From Bog-473 sp963783245 (lineage in GTDB: Bacteria > Actinomycetota > Acidimicrobiia > Acidimicrobiales > RAAP-2): 64,000 nucleotides of DNA. The first letter of the stretch is position 1. Each line of letters opens with the position of its first letter. Made by a program: the position numbers and the translations under genes. The notes under the pieces were generated by a model. That model ran no database searches, was not told the origin of the DNA, and saw only the letters and a program-made list of their open reading frames with translations. Below, in pieces: positions 55,924-64,000 of this stretch. Where the stretch lies: assembly GCA_963783245.1 (NCBI GenBank), contig CAWAMS010000003.1, positions 496,001-560,000 of the forward strand, given 5' to 3'.

Positions 55924-57087
55924 TCAGCTCGCGAAGGCCGTGCCCAGCGCTGATCGCAGGTCAGCCACGAGGTCATCGACATCTTCGAGTCCCACCGAAA
56001 GCCTCAGGAGCCCAGGGTCGACGGCGAGCATCGAGTCGGACAGCGACGCATGGGTCATCCGGTGGGGGTGTTCGATGAGCGACTCGACGGCGCCGAGCGA
56101 CTCGGCCAGGGTGAAGATCGAGGTGGACGAAGCAACCTTGAGCGAACGAGTTTCTCCGCCTCGTACGGTGAACGAGACCATTCCGCCGAAGCCTCGCATC
56201 TGCGCGCGTGCCGTGCCGTGGCCACGATGCTCGGGCAGGCCCGGGTAGTAGACGTGCTCCACGTCCTGATGCATGCGCAGGGCCTCCGCCACCCGTTCCG
56301 CATTGGCGCAATGGCGGTCCATCCTCACCGCGAGCGTCTTGACGCCGCGGAGCACGAGGAAACAGTCGAAAGGACTCGGGACGGCACCGACGGCGTTCTG
56401 CAGAAAGGCGATCCGCTCGGCTACTTCTGCGTGCGAGGTCGCAACAAATCCCCCGACCACATCGCTGTGCCCTCCCAGGTACTTCGTGGTCGAGTGGACG
56501 ACGATGTCCGCCCCCAGGACCAGAGGTTGTTGGAGGTACGGGGTGGCGAACGTATTGTCGACGACCAAGAGCGCGCCGCGTGCATGGACGATCTCGGCCA
56601 GAGCGGCGATGTCCGCGATCTGCAACATGGGGTTCGACGGTGATTCCACCCACACCATCCGCGTGGTCGGCTGCATGGCGGCAGCCACCTCTGCAGGATC
56701 ATCGAAAGAGATCGGGTCGAATCGGAGACCGGCGGGTGCGTGCACTTGCGAGAGCAGGCGGTACGTCCCGCCGTACACGTCGTTCCCGATGAGCACGTGG
56801 TCGCCCGGGTGCAGGAGCCGGAGCACGGCGTCAATGGCTGACATCCCGCTCGAGAACGCGCGCCCGAAGGTGGATGCCTCCAACGCGGCCAGGCACGTCT
56901 CGAGCGCGGTTCGGGTCGGATTACCCGTGCGGCTGTATTCGTAGCCCTGGTGCTCGCCGACGCTCGACTGACTGAAGGTGGACGTCTGGAAGATGGGGGT
57001 GACAACCGCGCCCGTCGTGAGGTCGGGCGTCTGCCCGGCATGAATGGCGAGCGTCTCGAATCCCAGCTCTGCGTCGTCGTCCATCAC
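55924..57087 (-). CDS. metB: Cystathionine gamma-synthase/gamma-lyase (PLP)
   Basis: A 387-residue Cys/Met-metabolism PLP enzyme. ETLAIHAGQTPD starts the fold; YEYSRTGNPTR, SGMSAIDAVL and the PLP lysine in HSTTKYLGGHSDVVGG are all present. Ends SVGLEDVDDLVADL. It either makes cystathionine from O-acyl-homoserine or cleaves it to cysteine; next to cbs, cleavage (reverse transsulfuration) is likely. It starts 13 bases after the cbs stop on the same strand, so they form an operon. GTG at 57087 or the ATG right after it could be the start. Confidence 0.93.
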   Translation of the reverse strand: MMDDDAELGFETLAIHAGQTPDLTTGAVVTPIFQTSTFSQSSVGEHQGYEYSRTGNPTRTALETCLAALEASTFGRAFSSGMSAIDAVLRLLHPGDHVLIGNDVYGGTYRLLSQVHAPAGLRFDPISFDDPAEVAAAMQPTTRMVWVESPSNPMLQIADIAALAEIVHARGALLVVDNTFATPYLQQPLVLGADIVVHSTTKYLGGHSDVVGGFVATSHAEVAERIAFLQNAVGAVPSPFDCFLVLRGVKTLAVRMDRHCANAERVAEALRMHQDVEHVYYPGLPEHRGHGTARAQMRGFGGMVSFTVRGGETRSLKVASSTSIFTLAESLGAVESLIEHPHRMTHASLSDSMLAVDPGLLRLSVGLEDVDDLVADLRSALGTAFAS

Positions 57088-57100
57088 CGGTCATCCATCG

Positions 57101-58762
57101 CTAGGTCCGCTCCAGGAACGACAGGAGATCCGAGCGGGTGAGGATGCCGACGGGGTGCCCGCCGTCGAGCACCAGGACGGCCGGTGACTCCTGGAGGCGG
57201 TCCGCCACCTGGTCGACCGTCTCCCCCTGGCCGACGGTGGCCAATGGAGGGGCCATCACCGACTCGACCGGCTGGTCGAAGACCTCGGGATGATGGAGGC
57301 TGCGCTGCAGGAGGAGACGGTCGGTCACCGATCCGACCACCTCGGCCAGCGCCAGCGGCGGCTCCGCTTTGACGACCGGCACCTGGGAGACCCCGAACTC
57401 TTCGAGAATCGCAATCGCCACACGCACGGTCTCGTCGGGGTGGACGTGCACGAGGGGCGGGAGCCGATCCCCCTTGCTGGCGAGCACCGCCTCGACCGTA
57501 CTCCCGCGGGCCCGCAAGAACCCGTGATCGGACATCCATCCGTCGTCGTAGAGCTTGGAGAGATAGCCCCGTCCCGAGTCAGGGACGAGGACCACGACGA
57601 CATCGTCGGGCCCCAACGTACGGCCAACTTCGAGAGCCGCCCAGACGGCGGTTCCCGTCGACCCGCCCACGAGGATCCCCTCCTCGCGCGTGACACGGCG
57701 CGCGGTGCGGAAGGAATCCTCGTCTGAGACGGCGATGACCCGATCGACGGCCGTCGGATCGTACGTCGTCGGCCAGAAGTCCTCTCCGATCCCTTCGACG
57801 AGATACGGCCGACCACCTCCCCCGGAGTAGATCGATCCCTGTGGATCGGCTGCAATGACCTCCACCGCCGGGTTCTGCGCTTTGAGATACCGCCCGACCC
57901 CGCTGATCGTCCCGCCCGTGCCCACACCGGCCACGAAGTGCGTGATCCGCCCGGCGGTCTGTCGCCAGATCTCAGGCCCGGTGGAGGTCTCGTGCGATCT
58001 CGGGTTCTGCGGATTGTGGTACTGGTTCGGTTGGAAGGCACCCGGCGTGGACGCGGTGATCTGGTTGGCGACCGAGTAGTAGGACTCAGGATGCTCGGGC
58101 GGCACCGCCGTCGGGCAGATCACGACCCTGGCCCCGAAAGCCCGCAGCAATTGGCGCTTCTCCTCGGCGATCTTGTCGGGCATGGTGAAGATGCAGTGGT
58201 AGCCACGTTGAGCTGCCACCATGGCCAGTGCGACGCCCGTATTGCCCGAGGTCGGTTCGACGATCGTGCTCCCGCGCCTGAGCAATCCTTCTGCCTCAGC
58301 GGCGTCGATCATCTCGAGTGCCGGGCGATCCTTCACGCTCCCCCCGGGGTTCAGGAACTCGAGCTTTGCCAGGAGGTGACACGGGAGATCGCGCCCGAGC
58401 CGGTCGAGCCGGACGAGGGGTGTGTGACCGATGAGCGCGAGCACGCTGTCGCGCACGTCCATCGGTGGCCCGGGGTCGGTGACCGGGCAGACTTCGATCC
58501 CTTCGGGAGCGACGAGGGGACCGTCGGCGAAGAGCACCGTCGGCAAGCCGGCCCGACGCAACTCCCGTGCGATCTCCATGGTCTGGACCGGATCGCCACA
58601 CACCCCGACCAATCGGGGAATGCTGCCCCGAAGCTCTGCGATCAGCGACGGGGAGGTGTGCCCGGCGGGGATCCGGACGACCCGGCCCGCCCGAGCCGTG
58701 AGGATGTGGGGTGCCGGGTCCGGGTCGACCACCAACAACACGTCCACGTGCGGCGGCAGCAT
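57101..58762 (-). CDS. cbs: Cystathionine beta-synthase with N-terminal extension
   Basis: A 553-residue enzyme. Residues ~101-430 are the PLP fold: IGHTPLVRLDR, NPGGSVKDRPAL with the PLP lysine, PTSGNTGVALAMVAA, VGTGGTISGVGRYLK and GGSTGTAVWAAL. Residues ~435-553 hold two CBS domains, the usual regulatory tail. Before residue 101 is an extra ~100-residue segment (VDVLLVVDPDPAPHILTARA ... ELRRAGLPTVLFADG) not usual in CBS. ATG at 58762 has GGGAG upstream; ATG at 58462 (Met101) has no clear ribosome-binding site, so I keep the long form. Condenses serine and homocysteine. Operon with metB. Confidence 0.9.
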   Translation of the reverse strand: MLPPHVDVLLVVDPDPAPHILTARAGRVVRIPAGHTSPSLIAELRGSIPRLVGVCGDPVQTMEIARELRRAGLPTVLFADGPLVAPEGIEVCPVTDPGPPMDVRDSVLALIGHTPLVRLDRLGRDLPCHLLAKLEFLNPGGSVKDRPALEMIDAAEAEGLLRRGSTIVEPTSGNTGVALAMVAAQRGYHCIFTMPDKIAEEKRQLLRAFGARVVICPTAVPPEHPESYYSVANQITASTPGAFQPNQYHNPQNPRSHETSTGPEIWRQTAGRITHFVAGVGTGGTISGVGRYLKAQNPAVEVIAADPQGSIYSGGGGRPYLVEGIGEDFWPTTYDPTAVDRVIAVSDEDSFRTARRVTREEGILVGGSTGTAVWAALEVGRTLGPDDVVVVLVPDSGRGYLSKLYDDGWMSDHGFLRARGSTVEAVLASKGDRLPPLVHVHPDETVRVAIAILEEFGVSQVPVVKAEPPLALAEVVGSVTDRLLLQRSLHHPEVFDQPVESVMAPPLATVGQGETVDQVADRLQESPAVLVLDGGHPVGILTRSDLLSFLERT

Positions 58763-58999
58763 GTCTCGTTCGGCTCCCTAACGATCCTGCCGTTGACCCG
58801 GCCGTTCGACCCTACGGAGCGCCCGGCCGCCCCACGACCGATCCCCCTGAACCGTCCGCGCCATGGCCACAGCGATGATGTTAGTGAGCCCCACCCGTCC
58901 GCCGACCGTGGGCGCTGCCACCGCATGCTGCCCGGCGTTGCTCAATCCCCTGGTGGGCGGCGGTCAAGTGGCGAGCAGGCCCAAGGCTGAGGGAAGGTT

Positions 59000-59674
59000 A
59001 TGCGGATGAGCGCCTCGCAGCCCACAAGTCATCAGAACCAGACCGCCGCGGACAGGATGCAGGCCGAAGCGGACAGGATGCAGGCCGAGGCGGACAGGAT
59101 GCAGGCCGAGGCGGCGAGGATGCAGGCCGAAGCGCACAGGATGCAACCCGAGAAGGCCGACACCTCTTCGGATGCGATGACGAACCTCCGGGGTTCCAGC
59201 GTGGGGAAGGTGAATACGCGCAAGGTCGGTCAGGTGATCCTGACCATGACCTTGGTCGCGCTTCTCGTCCTCGCGATCGTCTTCTTCGTGGCGGGAGTCC
59301 ACAGGAACAACCAGATATCCGGGCTCCACGACCACGGGGTGGCCGCAGTCATGACGGTCACCGGGTGCGCCCTGCTCATCGGCGGGAGCGGCAGCACTCC
59401 TGCCGGTGATGCGTGCCAGGGCACCTTTTCCCTCGACGGCCATCGTTACGCCGAAGCGATCCCAGGTTTGCAGGAATACAAGACCGGCGAGGGGGTCCAC
59501 ATCGTCGTGGTCCCAAGCGACCCCGCCCTGCTCGCCCCCGAGAACGTCTTGGCAAACGAACATTCTTCGTGGACCGCGTTCATCCTTCCGCTGGTCCTGC
59601 TCGTGGCCTTCTTCCTCTTACTCCTGGGCTGGGTCGTCGTCGTGCGCCGGCACCGCGCCGAGCGATCGACCTGA
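59000..59674 (+). CDS. Coiled-coil membrane protein with heptad tandem repeats
   Basis: A 224-residue protein. Residues ~18-52 are five copies of the heptad DRMQAEA. One helix at ~75-98 (VILTMTLVALLVLAIVFFVA), an extracytoplasmic domain with a DUF3592-like feel (GVAAVMTVTGCALLIGGSG, GEGVHIVVVPSDPALLAPEN), a second helix at ~193-215, and a basic end. ATG at 59000 follows GAGGGAAGG; a second ATG is two codons on. Its last 57 bases overlap the end of the acyl-CoA synthetase on the other strand. Function unknown. Confidence 0.7.
   Translation: MRMSASQPTSHQNQTAADRMQAEADRMQAEADRMQAEAARMQAEAHRMQPEKADTSSDAMTNLRGSSVGKVNTRKVGQVILTMTLVALLVLAIVFFVAGVHRNNQISGLHDHGVAAVMTVTGCALLIGGSGSTPAGDACQGTFSLDGHRYAEAIPGLQEYKTGEGVHIVVVPSDPALLAPENVLANEHSSWTAFILPLVLLVAFFLLLLGWVVVVRRHRAERST
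59051..59155 (+). repeat. Five tandem 21-bp repeats (heptad coding)
   Basis: Five consecutive 21-base units. The first three read GACAGGATGCAGGCCGA plus AGCG or GGCG, and the last two are diverged at their ends. They encode DRMQAEA, DRMQAEA, DRMQAEA, ARMQAEA and HRMQPEK. In phase with the reading frame, so copy changes would keep it open. Confidence 0.95.
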
Positions 59675-61306
59675 CCGAAGAGCAGAATCTGCGAGCGCTT
59701 CGGTCGCGACGCGCCGCGCCCACTCGTACTGCGCCTTGCCTGCCGGGCTGCGGGGGATGTCCGGCACGAACACCACCCGTTTGGGCACCTTGTACCCCGC
59801 GAGCCGTTCGCGGACGGTCGCTTTGAGTTCGTCTTCGGTTGCGCTCCAGCCGGGTCGCAATGCGACGATCGCAGTGACCGCCTGGTTCCAGACCTCATCG
59901 GAGAGCCCGACCACATTCGCATCGAGCACCGACGGATGCCCGCGCAGGGCCGCCTCGACCTCTTCGGGGTAGACCTTTTCGCCGGCTGTATTGATACAGA
60001 GCGAACCGCGCCCGAGGAACTCCACGCTGCCGTCGGCTCTCAGCTTGGCGTAATCACCGCAGATCGAATAGTGCTGATCTCCCATCCGGCGGAACACCTG
60101 CGCCGAGCGGTCAGGGTCTTTGAAGTACGCGAAGGGGATCGGGGGCATCATCGCCAACAGGCCGGCCTCGGTCGATCCCGGCGACAATGCAGTGCCGTCC
60201 TCGGCCAACAATCGTGCCCGCTCGCCCAGGACGAAGCGAGCGTCTTGCGCTCTGGTGCCCGGCGGAACGACGGCGACCGCCGTCGGTCCACCCTCGCTCG
60301 CCCCGATGGTCTCCACCAGTGTCATCGATCCCCGCTCCACCAGGCCCTGCTTGAGCCTGAGCGACCACGGGGCTCCCGAGCTCAGCACCCGCTCCACCGT
60401 GGACACGTCATACGGCCGACCGTTGGCCTCCGCCTCTTCCAGCGCTTCGACCATCGGTCCGGCGAAGGCATCCCCCACAATGCCGATCTGCGTCACGCCT
60501 TCGCGTTCGACGGCCTGCCAGAGCTCATGGGCGTCGAACGAACGACTCTCGAGGAAGACGACCGTCCCTCCGAGAAGCCACGCGGCGGCGCTCAGGTTGA
60601 GGGCGGTGCCGTGCACCAACGGGGAGGCTGGCAGCACGGTGGGGGTTTGCCCGCGGGCGCGGAGTGCCAGCACGCAACGGGCGGCCGCCTGGGCGTCCTC
60701 GGGAATGGCGAGACCGGCCAGCGCATAGGCGGCGAACACGTTCATCTCGACCGCGTCGGCGTGACGGTACATCACGCCTCGGGGGTTGCCTGTGGTCCCC
60801 CCGGTATAGAGCAGCTGTATGTCGGCCCCGGATCGACGGATCCGGGGCGCCGGGTCATGGGCCCGGATCAGATCTTCGAAGCGGAGTGCTCCGTCGAGTA
60901 ACGGTGACCCATCGTCGATCTGCAGCACGGCGCGTAACCGAGGCGACGCATCGCGAGCTGCTCCCACCTGTGCGGCCAAGCTGCCGTGGAACACCAGGAC
61001 TTCGGACTCCGAATCCTCCAGCACTTCGGCCAGCTCTTCGGCTCCATAGCGAAAATTGAGGTTGATGGGGCAGGCCCGAAGCTTGTAGGCCGCGAACACG
61101 GTCTCCAGATGCTCGGGCGTGTTGTACGCCACGATCGCCACCTTGGACTCGCGTCCGAGGCCGATGTCCGCCAGCGCCGCCGCGAGCCTCGAGGCCCGGT
61201 CATCGAGTTCGGCCCACCGCAGTCGACGTTGGCCACGCACGACCGCCATACCTTCGGGCAGTACATCGGCGACGGATTCCCACAAAGTGGCCCAGTTCTC
61301 GTCCAC
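59618..61306 (-). CDS. Acyl-CoA synthetase (AMP-dependent ligase)
   Basis: A 562-residue ANL-superfamily enzyme activating a carboxylic acid as the CoA thioester through acyl-AMP. Motifs: LLYTGGTTGNPRGVMYRH (P-loop), GASEGGPTA, YSICGDYAKLRADGSVEFLG with the adenylate-binding Asp, GRGSLCINTAGEKVYPEE and SPAGKAQYEWA with the catalytic Lys. It is of the FadD-like actinobacterial type. Start ATG at 61306. Divergent from the amidohydrolase/thiolase genes at 61406, with which it plausibly shares a degradation pathway. Confidence 0.92.
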   Translation of the reverse strand: MDENWATLWESVADVLPEGMAVVRGQRRLRWAELDDRASRLAAALADIGLGRESKVAIVAYNTPEHLETVFAAYKLRACPINLNFRYGAEELAEVLEDSESEVLVFHGSLAAQVGAARDASPRLRAVLQIDDGSPLLDGALRFEDLIRAHDPAPRIRRSGADIQLLYTGGTTGNPRGVMYRHADAVEMNVFAAYALAGLAIPEDAQAAARCVLALRARGQTPTVLPASPLVHGTALNLSAAAWLLGGTVVFLESRSFDAHELWQAVEREGVTQIGIVGDAFAGPMVEALEEAEANGRPYDVSTVERVLSSGAPWSLRLKQGLVERGSMTLVETIGASEGGPTAVAVVPPGTRAQDARFVLGERARLLAEDGTALSPGSTEAGLLAMMPPIPFAYFKDPDRSAQVFRRMGDQHYSICGDYAKLRADGSVEFLGRGSLCINTAGEKVYPEEVEAALRGHPSVLDANVVGLSDEVWNQAVTAIVALRPGWSATEDELKATVRERLAGYKVPKRVVFVPDIPRSPAGKAQYEWARRVATEALADSALRSGRSLGAVPAHDDDPAQE

Positions 61307-61405
61307 GGCCGTGCGCCCCCACTCATTCCTGCCAAAGCCCGAGGGATTACACTAACTGGCGTTGCGACGTCGGACGTGGCGAAGGGTCCAGCGGAGGGGG
61401 TGGGA

Positions 61406-62605
61406 ATGGCAGACGATGCAGCAGTGCACCTTCAGCTGTTCGACGCCGACAACCACTACTACGAAGCGCGCGATGCCTTCACGCGGCACCTGCCACCGCG
61501 CATGGCCGAGCGAACAGTCATGGAGGTGGTCGTCAACGGCAGGGTACGCCACCTGATCGGCGGAACGCTGAACCATGCCGTGACAAATCCGACGTTCGAC
61601 CCCGTGAGCAAACCTGGGGCGCTGTACGCCTACTTTCGAGGGAATCCGAACGGAAAGGACCTTCGCGAGCTCCTTTCCGACGCCGAGCCGATCCGGCCCG
61701 AATACCGTGAGCCGGCCGCTCGCCTCTGCCGCCATGGACGCCCAGCAGATCGACGCAGCGTGGCTGTTCCCCACCCTCGGCGTGATGTACGAAGAGGCGC
61801 TCAAACAGGACCCCGAAGCGGTCGGCATCGCCTTTCGGGCCTTCAACCGCTGGCTCGACGAGGACTGGGGTCTGCACTACGGCGGCCGGATTCTGGCCGC
61901 ACCCTACATTTCGCTCGCAGACGTGCACTGGGCCGTGGCCGAACTGGGGTGGGCGATCGACCGGGGCGCTCGGGTCGTGTGCGTGCGTCCGGTGGCGCCG
62001 ACGTGTGCCGACGGGTCCCGCTCGCCCGGCGATCCCCGCTTCGACCCGTTCTGGGCCTTGGCCAACGAGGCGGGAATCACGATCGCCGTGCACGGCGGAG
62101 AGACGGGCTATTCGTCACACGGCTATGCCCCGGACGGCATGGAGGTGTTCGCCGACCGCTTGTCGCCTCTGAAGTTGTTGCTCGACGAGGTCAACATCGA
62201 ACGACCGATCATGGACTACCTCGCCGCCATGATCTGCGACCGGGTCTTCGAGCGCTTTCCGAACCTCCGCATGGCGTCGATCGAGAATGGCTCGGGGTAC
62301 CTGTCCGGACTGTTCGCCCGCTTGCGCGGGCTCGACCGCAAGCTCCCGGGCCACTTTTCCCAGGATCCGGTCGAGACCTTCCGCCGGCACATCTGGATAA
62401 GCCCCTTCTGGGAGGAGCGCATCGAGGACGTGATCGAACTGGTGGGACCGGATCGTGTGCTGTTCGGGTCCGACTGGCCGCACGTGGAGGGGCTTCCCCA
62501 GCCCATCGACGTACCTCGACGAGATACGACACCCTTGACGACGGTGTTCGCCGTCAACTGGTGCATGACAATGCACACGCCCTCAGCACCCTACGCCCGG
62601 CGTAG
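61406..62605 (+). pseudogene. Amidohydrolase-2 family hydrolase, two frameshifts
   Basis: ATG at 61406 follows GCGGAGGGGGTGG. First frame: LQLFDADNHYYEARDAFTRH (metal DxH), then DLRELLSDAEPIRPEYREPA. A slip at ~61705-61730 leads to MDAQQIDAAWLFPTLGVMYE, RILAAPYISLADVHWAV, ITIAVHGGETGYSSHG and VLFGSDWPHVEGLPQPID. A second slip or pair of slips at ~62505-62545 leads to LDDGVRRQLVHDNAHALSTL and the stop at 62605. Family order and spacing are kept, so the gene was recently whole or is mis-assembled. Similar to the intact copy at 52120. Confidence 0.8.
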
Positions 62606-62621
62606 GTGCTCAGCCACGTCG

Positions 62622-64000
62622 ATGACAACCCGATCGGACGCCCCCTCTGGTCGGGCACCGTGCATCGTCGGGGTCGGCCAGGTGCTGTCGCACTCCTCGG
62701 ACCCGCGCGACACCGAGCCGCTGGAGCTCTGGGCCCGGGCCTGCTCCCTTGCCCTGGCCGACGCCCGGAGCGCGCGTGGCGTGCGCACCGTGGACAGCGT
62801 GGCGGTGGTCCGCTGCGACAGCTGGTCCTACGACGCGCCGGCGCAGCGGCTGGCCGACGCGGCTCGGCCTCTCACCGGGCCATCGTGGACGGATTCCCCG
62901 CTGGGCGGCTGCCAACCCCAGCACCTCCTCCACACACTGTGCGACGACATCGCGGCCGGACGGATGGACCTCGGCCTCGTCGTCAGCGGAGAGGCGCTCT
63001 ACACCCTCGACGTGGTGACCCGGGCCGGGGAGGAGCCAGGCTGGGGCCATCGGGCTGCCGCTCCACCTCCCGTAGACCTCGGCGACTTCTTCCACGAGAG
63101 TGAGGTGCGCCACGGGATGCTGCCCATCATGCGGAGCTTCGCCCTGCGTGACGTCGGCGCGGCGGGCACAGCGCGGGGACGACCTCGAGTCCTACGCCCG
63201 CGAGCCGGCGACCACGTATGCGGCCATGTCCGCAGTGGCGGCGGCGAACCCGTACGCGTGGCATCCATCGGCCAAAGACGCAGACGAGATCCTCGAGGTC
63301 AGTGCGGCCAATCGGATGCCCGTACGCCCCTACCCCAAACTCATGATGGCGTCGCCCAAGGTGAACCAGGCCGCCGCGGTGCTCGTCGCCGGCCAGGCCA
63401 CGGCCGATGACCTCGGCGTGCCGGCCGATCGTCGCGTCTACCTCCGGGGCTGGTCCTCGACGGGTGATCATCCCTACGTGGCCGAGAACGAAGACCTCTG
63501 GCGCTCGCGCGGTCATGGAGAATGCGGCGCGTGCGGCGCTCGCCGGCGCCGCCCTGGGCGTCGACGATCTGGACTACTTCGATCTCTACAGTTGCTTTCC
63601 GAGCTCGCTGCGCTTCACCACCGACGCTCTGGGCCGTCGCCTCGACGATCCCCGTGGTGTCACGGTGACGGGCGGCATGCCCTACGCCGGCGCGCCCGGC
63701 AGCGGCTACGTCACACATGCCTTGGCGTCCATGACCGAAGCCCTGCGCGCGACGAGGACGCGCCTCGGGCCTGGTGAGCGGGCTCAGTGCCCAGATGGCG
63801 ACGCATGCGGTGACCGTCCTGAGCACTCGTCCCGGCCCGAGGTGACCCGAGGAGTTCGGGGAGCTCGACCCGGCGCGCCACGAATGAGCCACGCATGCAG
63901 ATCCGGGAAGAGGCTCACGGCTCCGGCGCTCCTCGAGGCCTATGCGGTGGCCTGCGGGCACAGCGGAGACAACGAGATGGCGGTGGCGGTGTGCCGACTC
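62622..64000 (+). pseudogene. Thiolase-like acetyltransferase, multiple frameshifts, cut by window edge
   Basis: ATG at 62622, 16 bases after the amidohydrolase stop. First frame: APCIVGVGQVLSHSSDPRDT, CDSWSYDAPAQRLADAARPL, DLGLVVSGEALYTL. Slips at ~63150-63180, ~63500-63520 and ~63755 separate YAAMSAVAAANPYAW, DDLDYFDLYSCFPSSLRF with TVTGGMPYAGAPGSGY, and SGLVSGLSAQMATHA. These match the intact paralogue at 15672-17174 in the same order. The distal end runs off the window. Probably acted with the acyl-CoA synthetase and amidohydrolase. Confidence 0.8.

Noticed and set aside
57101..58762. SAM or T-box riboswitch before cbs/metB or leuS
   Set aside because: I could not find the conserved cores in the short upstream gaps.
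59041..59160. CRISPR array
   Set aside because: The 21-bp repeats are contiguous with no spacers and encode heptads in frame.

Overview
The window is high-GC DNA with short intergenic gaps, from a member of the Actinomycetota. Acidimicrobiia is my best guess. The basis is surface proteins with repeated GYW-LV-DGG-F-FGD units, an F420-type luciferase-like oxidoreductase, paired thiolase-like and amidohydrolase genes, and an adjacent cbs/metB pair. This is inference from gene content, since no rRNA marker is present.

Layout. 1-3.6 kb: partial leuS and a Bcr/CflA-type exporter, both on the minus strand. 3.9-12.1 kb: a tRNA-Ala(GGC) followed by a decayed mobile region. It holds a truncated DUF6788 gene, an IS256-type transposase without a visible right end, DUF3024, an excisionase/primase pair broken by frameshifts, zinc-ribbon genes (one with an internal UGA), a large surface protein, an integrase remnant that has lost its catalytic Tyr, and a DUF899 gene truncated into that remnant. 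12.3-19.1 kb: a flavoprotein, a second surface protein with a structured leader, a thiolase-like enzyme and a DHA2-type exporter.

19.3-40 kb is rich in membrane and probable stress functions: PPK2 downstream of an unusual P-type ATPase, a DMT transporter, DUF2252, SulP, DUF1269, an HlyD-like adaptor, DUF7144 proteins, a PLDc_N/SHOCT protein, an FtsX-type permease, a TetR regulator divergent from VOC and DUF4287 genes, a frameshifted otsA, and DUF6458.

40.2-50.9 kb: a sulfatase, then a minus-strand redox operon (apbE, bis-heme cytochrome b, NuoF-like flavoprotein, ferredoxin) divergent from an OmpR-type two-component system, followed by two membrane proteins and a fatty-acid desaturase. 51-64 kb: an LLM oxidoreductase and amidohydrolase, a formylglycine-generating enzyme that probably activates the sulfatase, an Ig-like repeat secreted protein, metB and cbs, a coiled-coil membrane protein, an acyl-CoA synthetase, and an amidohydrolase/thiolase pair running off the window.

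Several otherwise well-conserved genes (otsA, apbE, the LLM gene, the Ig-like protein, the terminal amidohydrolase and thiolase) are split by small indels. Either the assembly has indel errors in its second half or these are recent pseudogenes; the sequence alone cannot decide. The best candidate for a little-described system is the four-gene redox operon with its two-component regulator. The P-type ATPase/PPK2 pair and the GYW/Ig-like surface-protein family come next.
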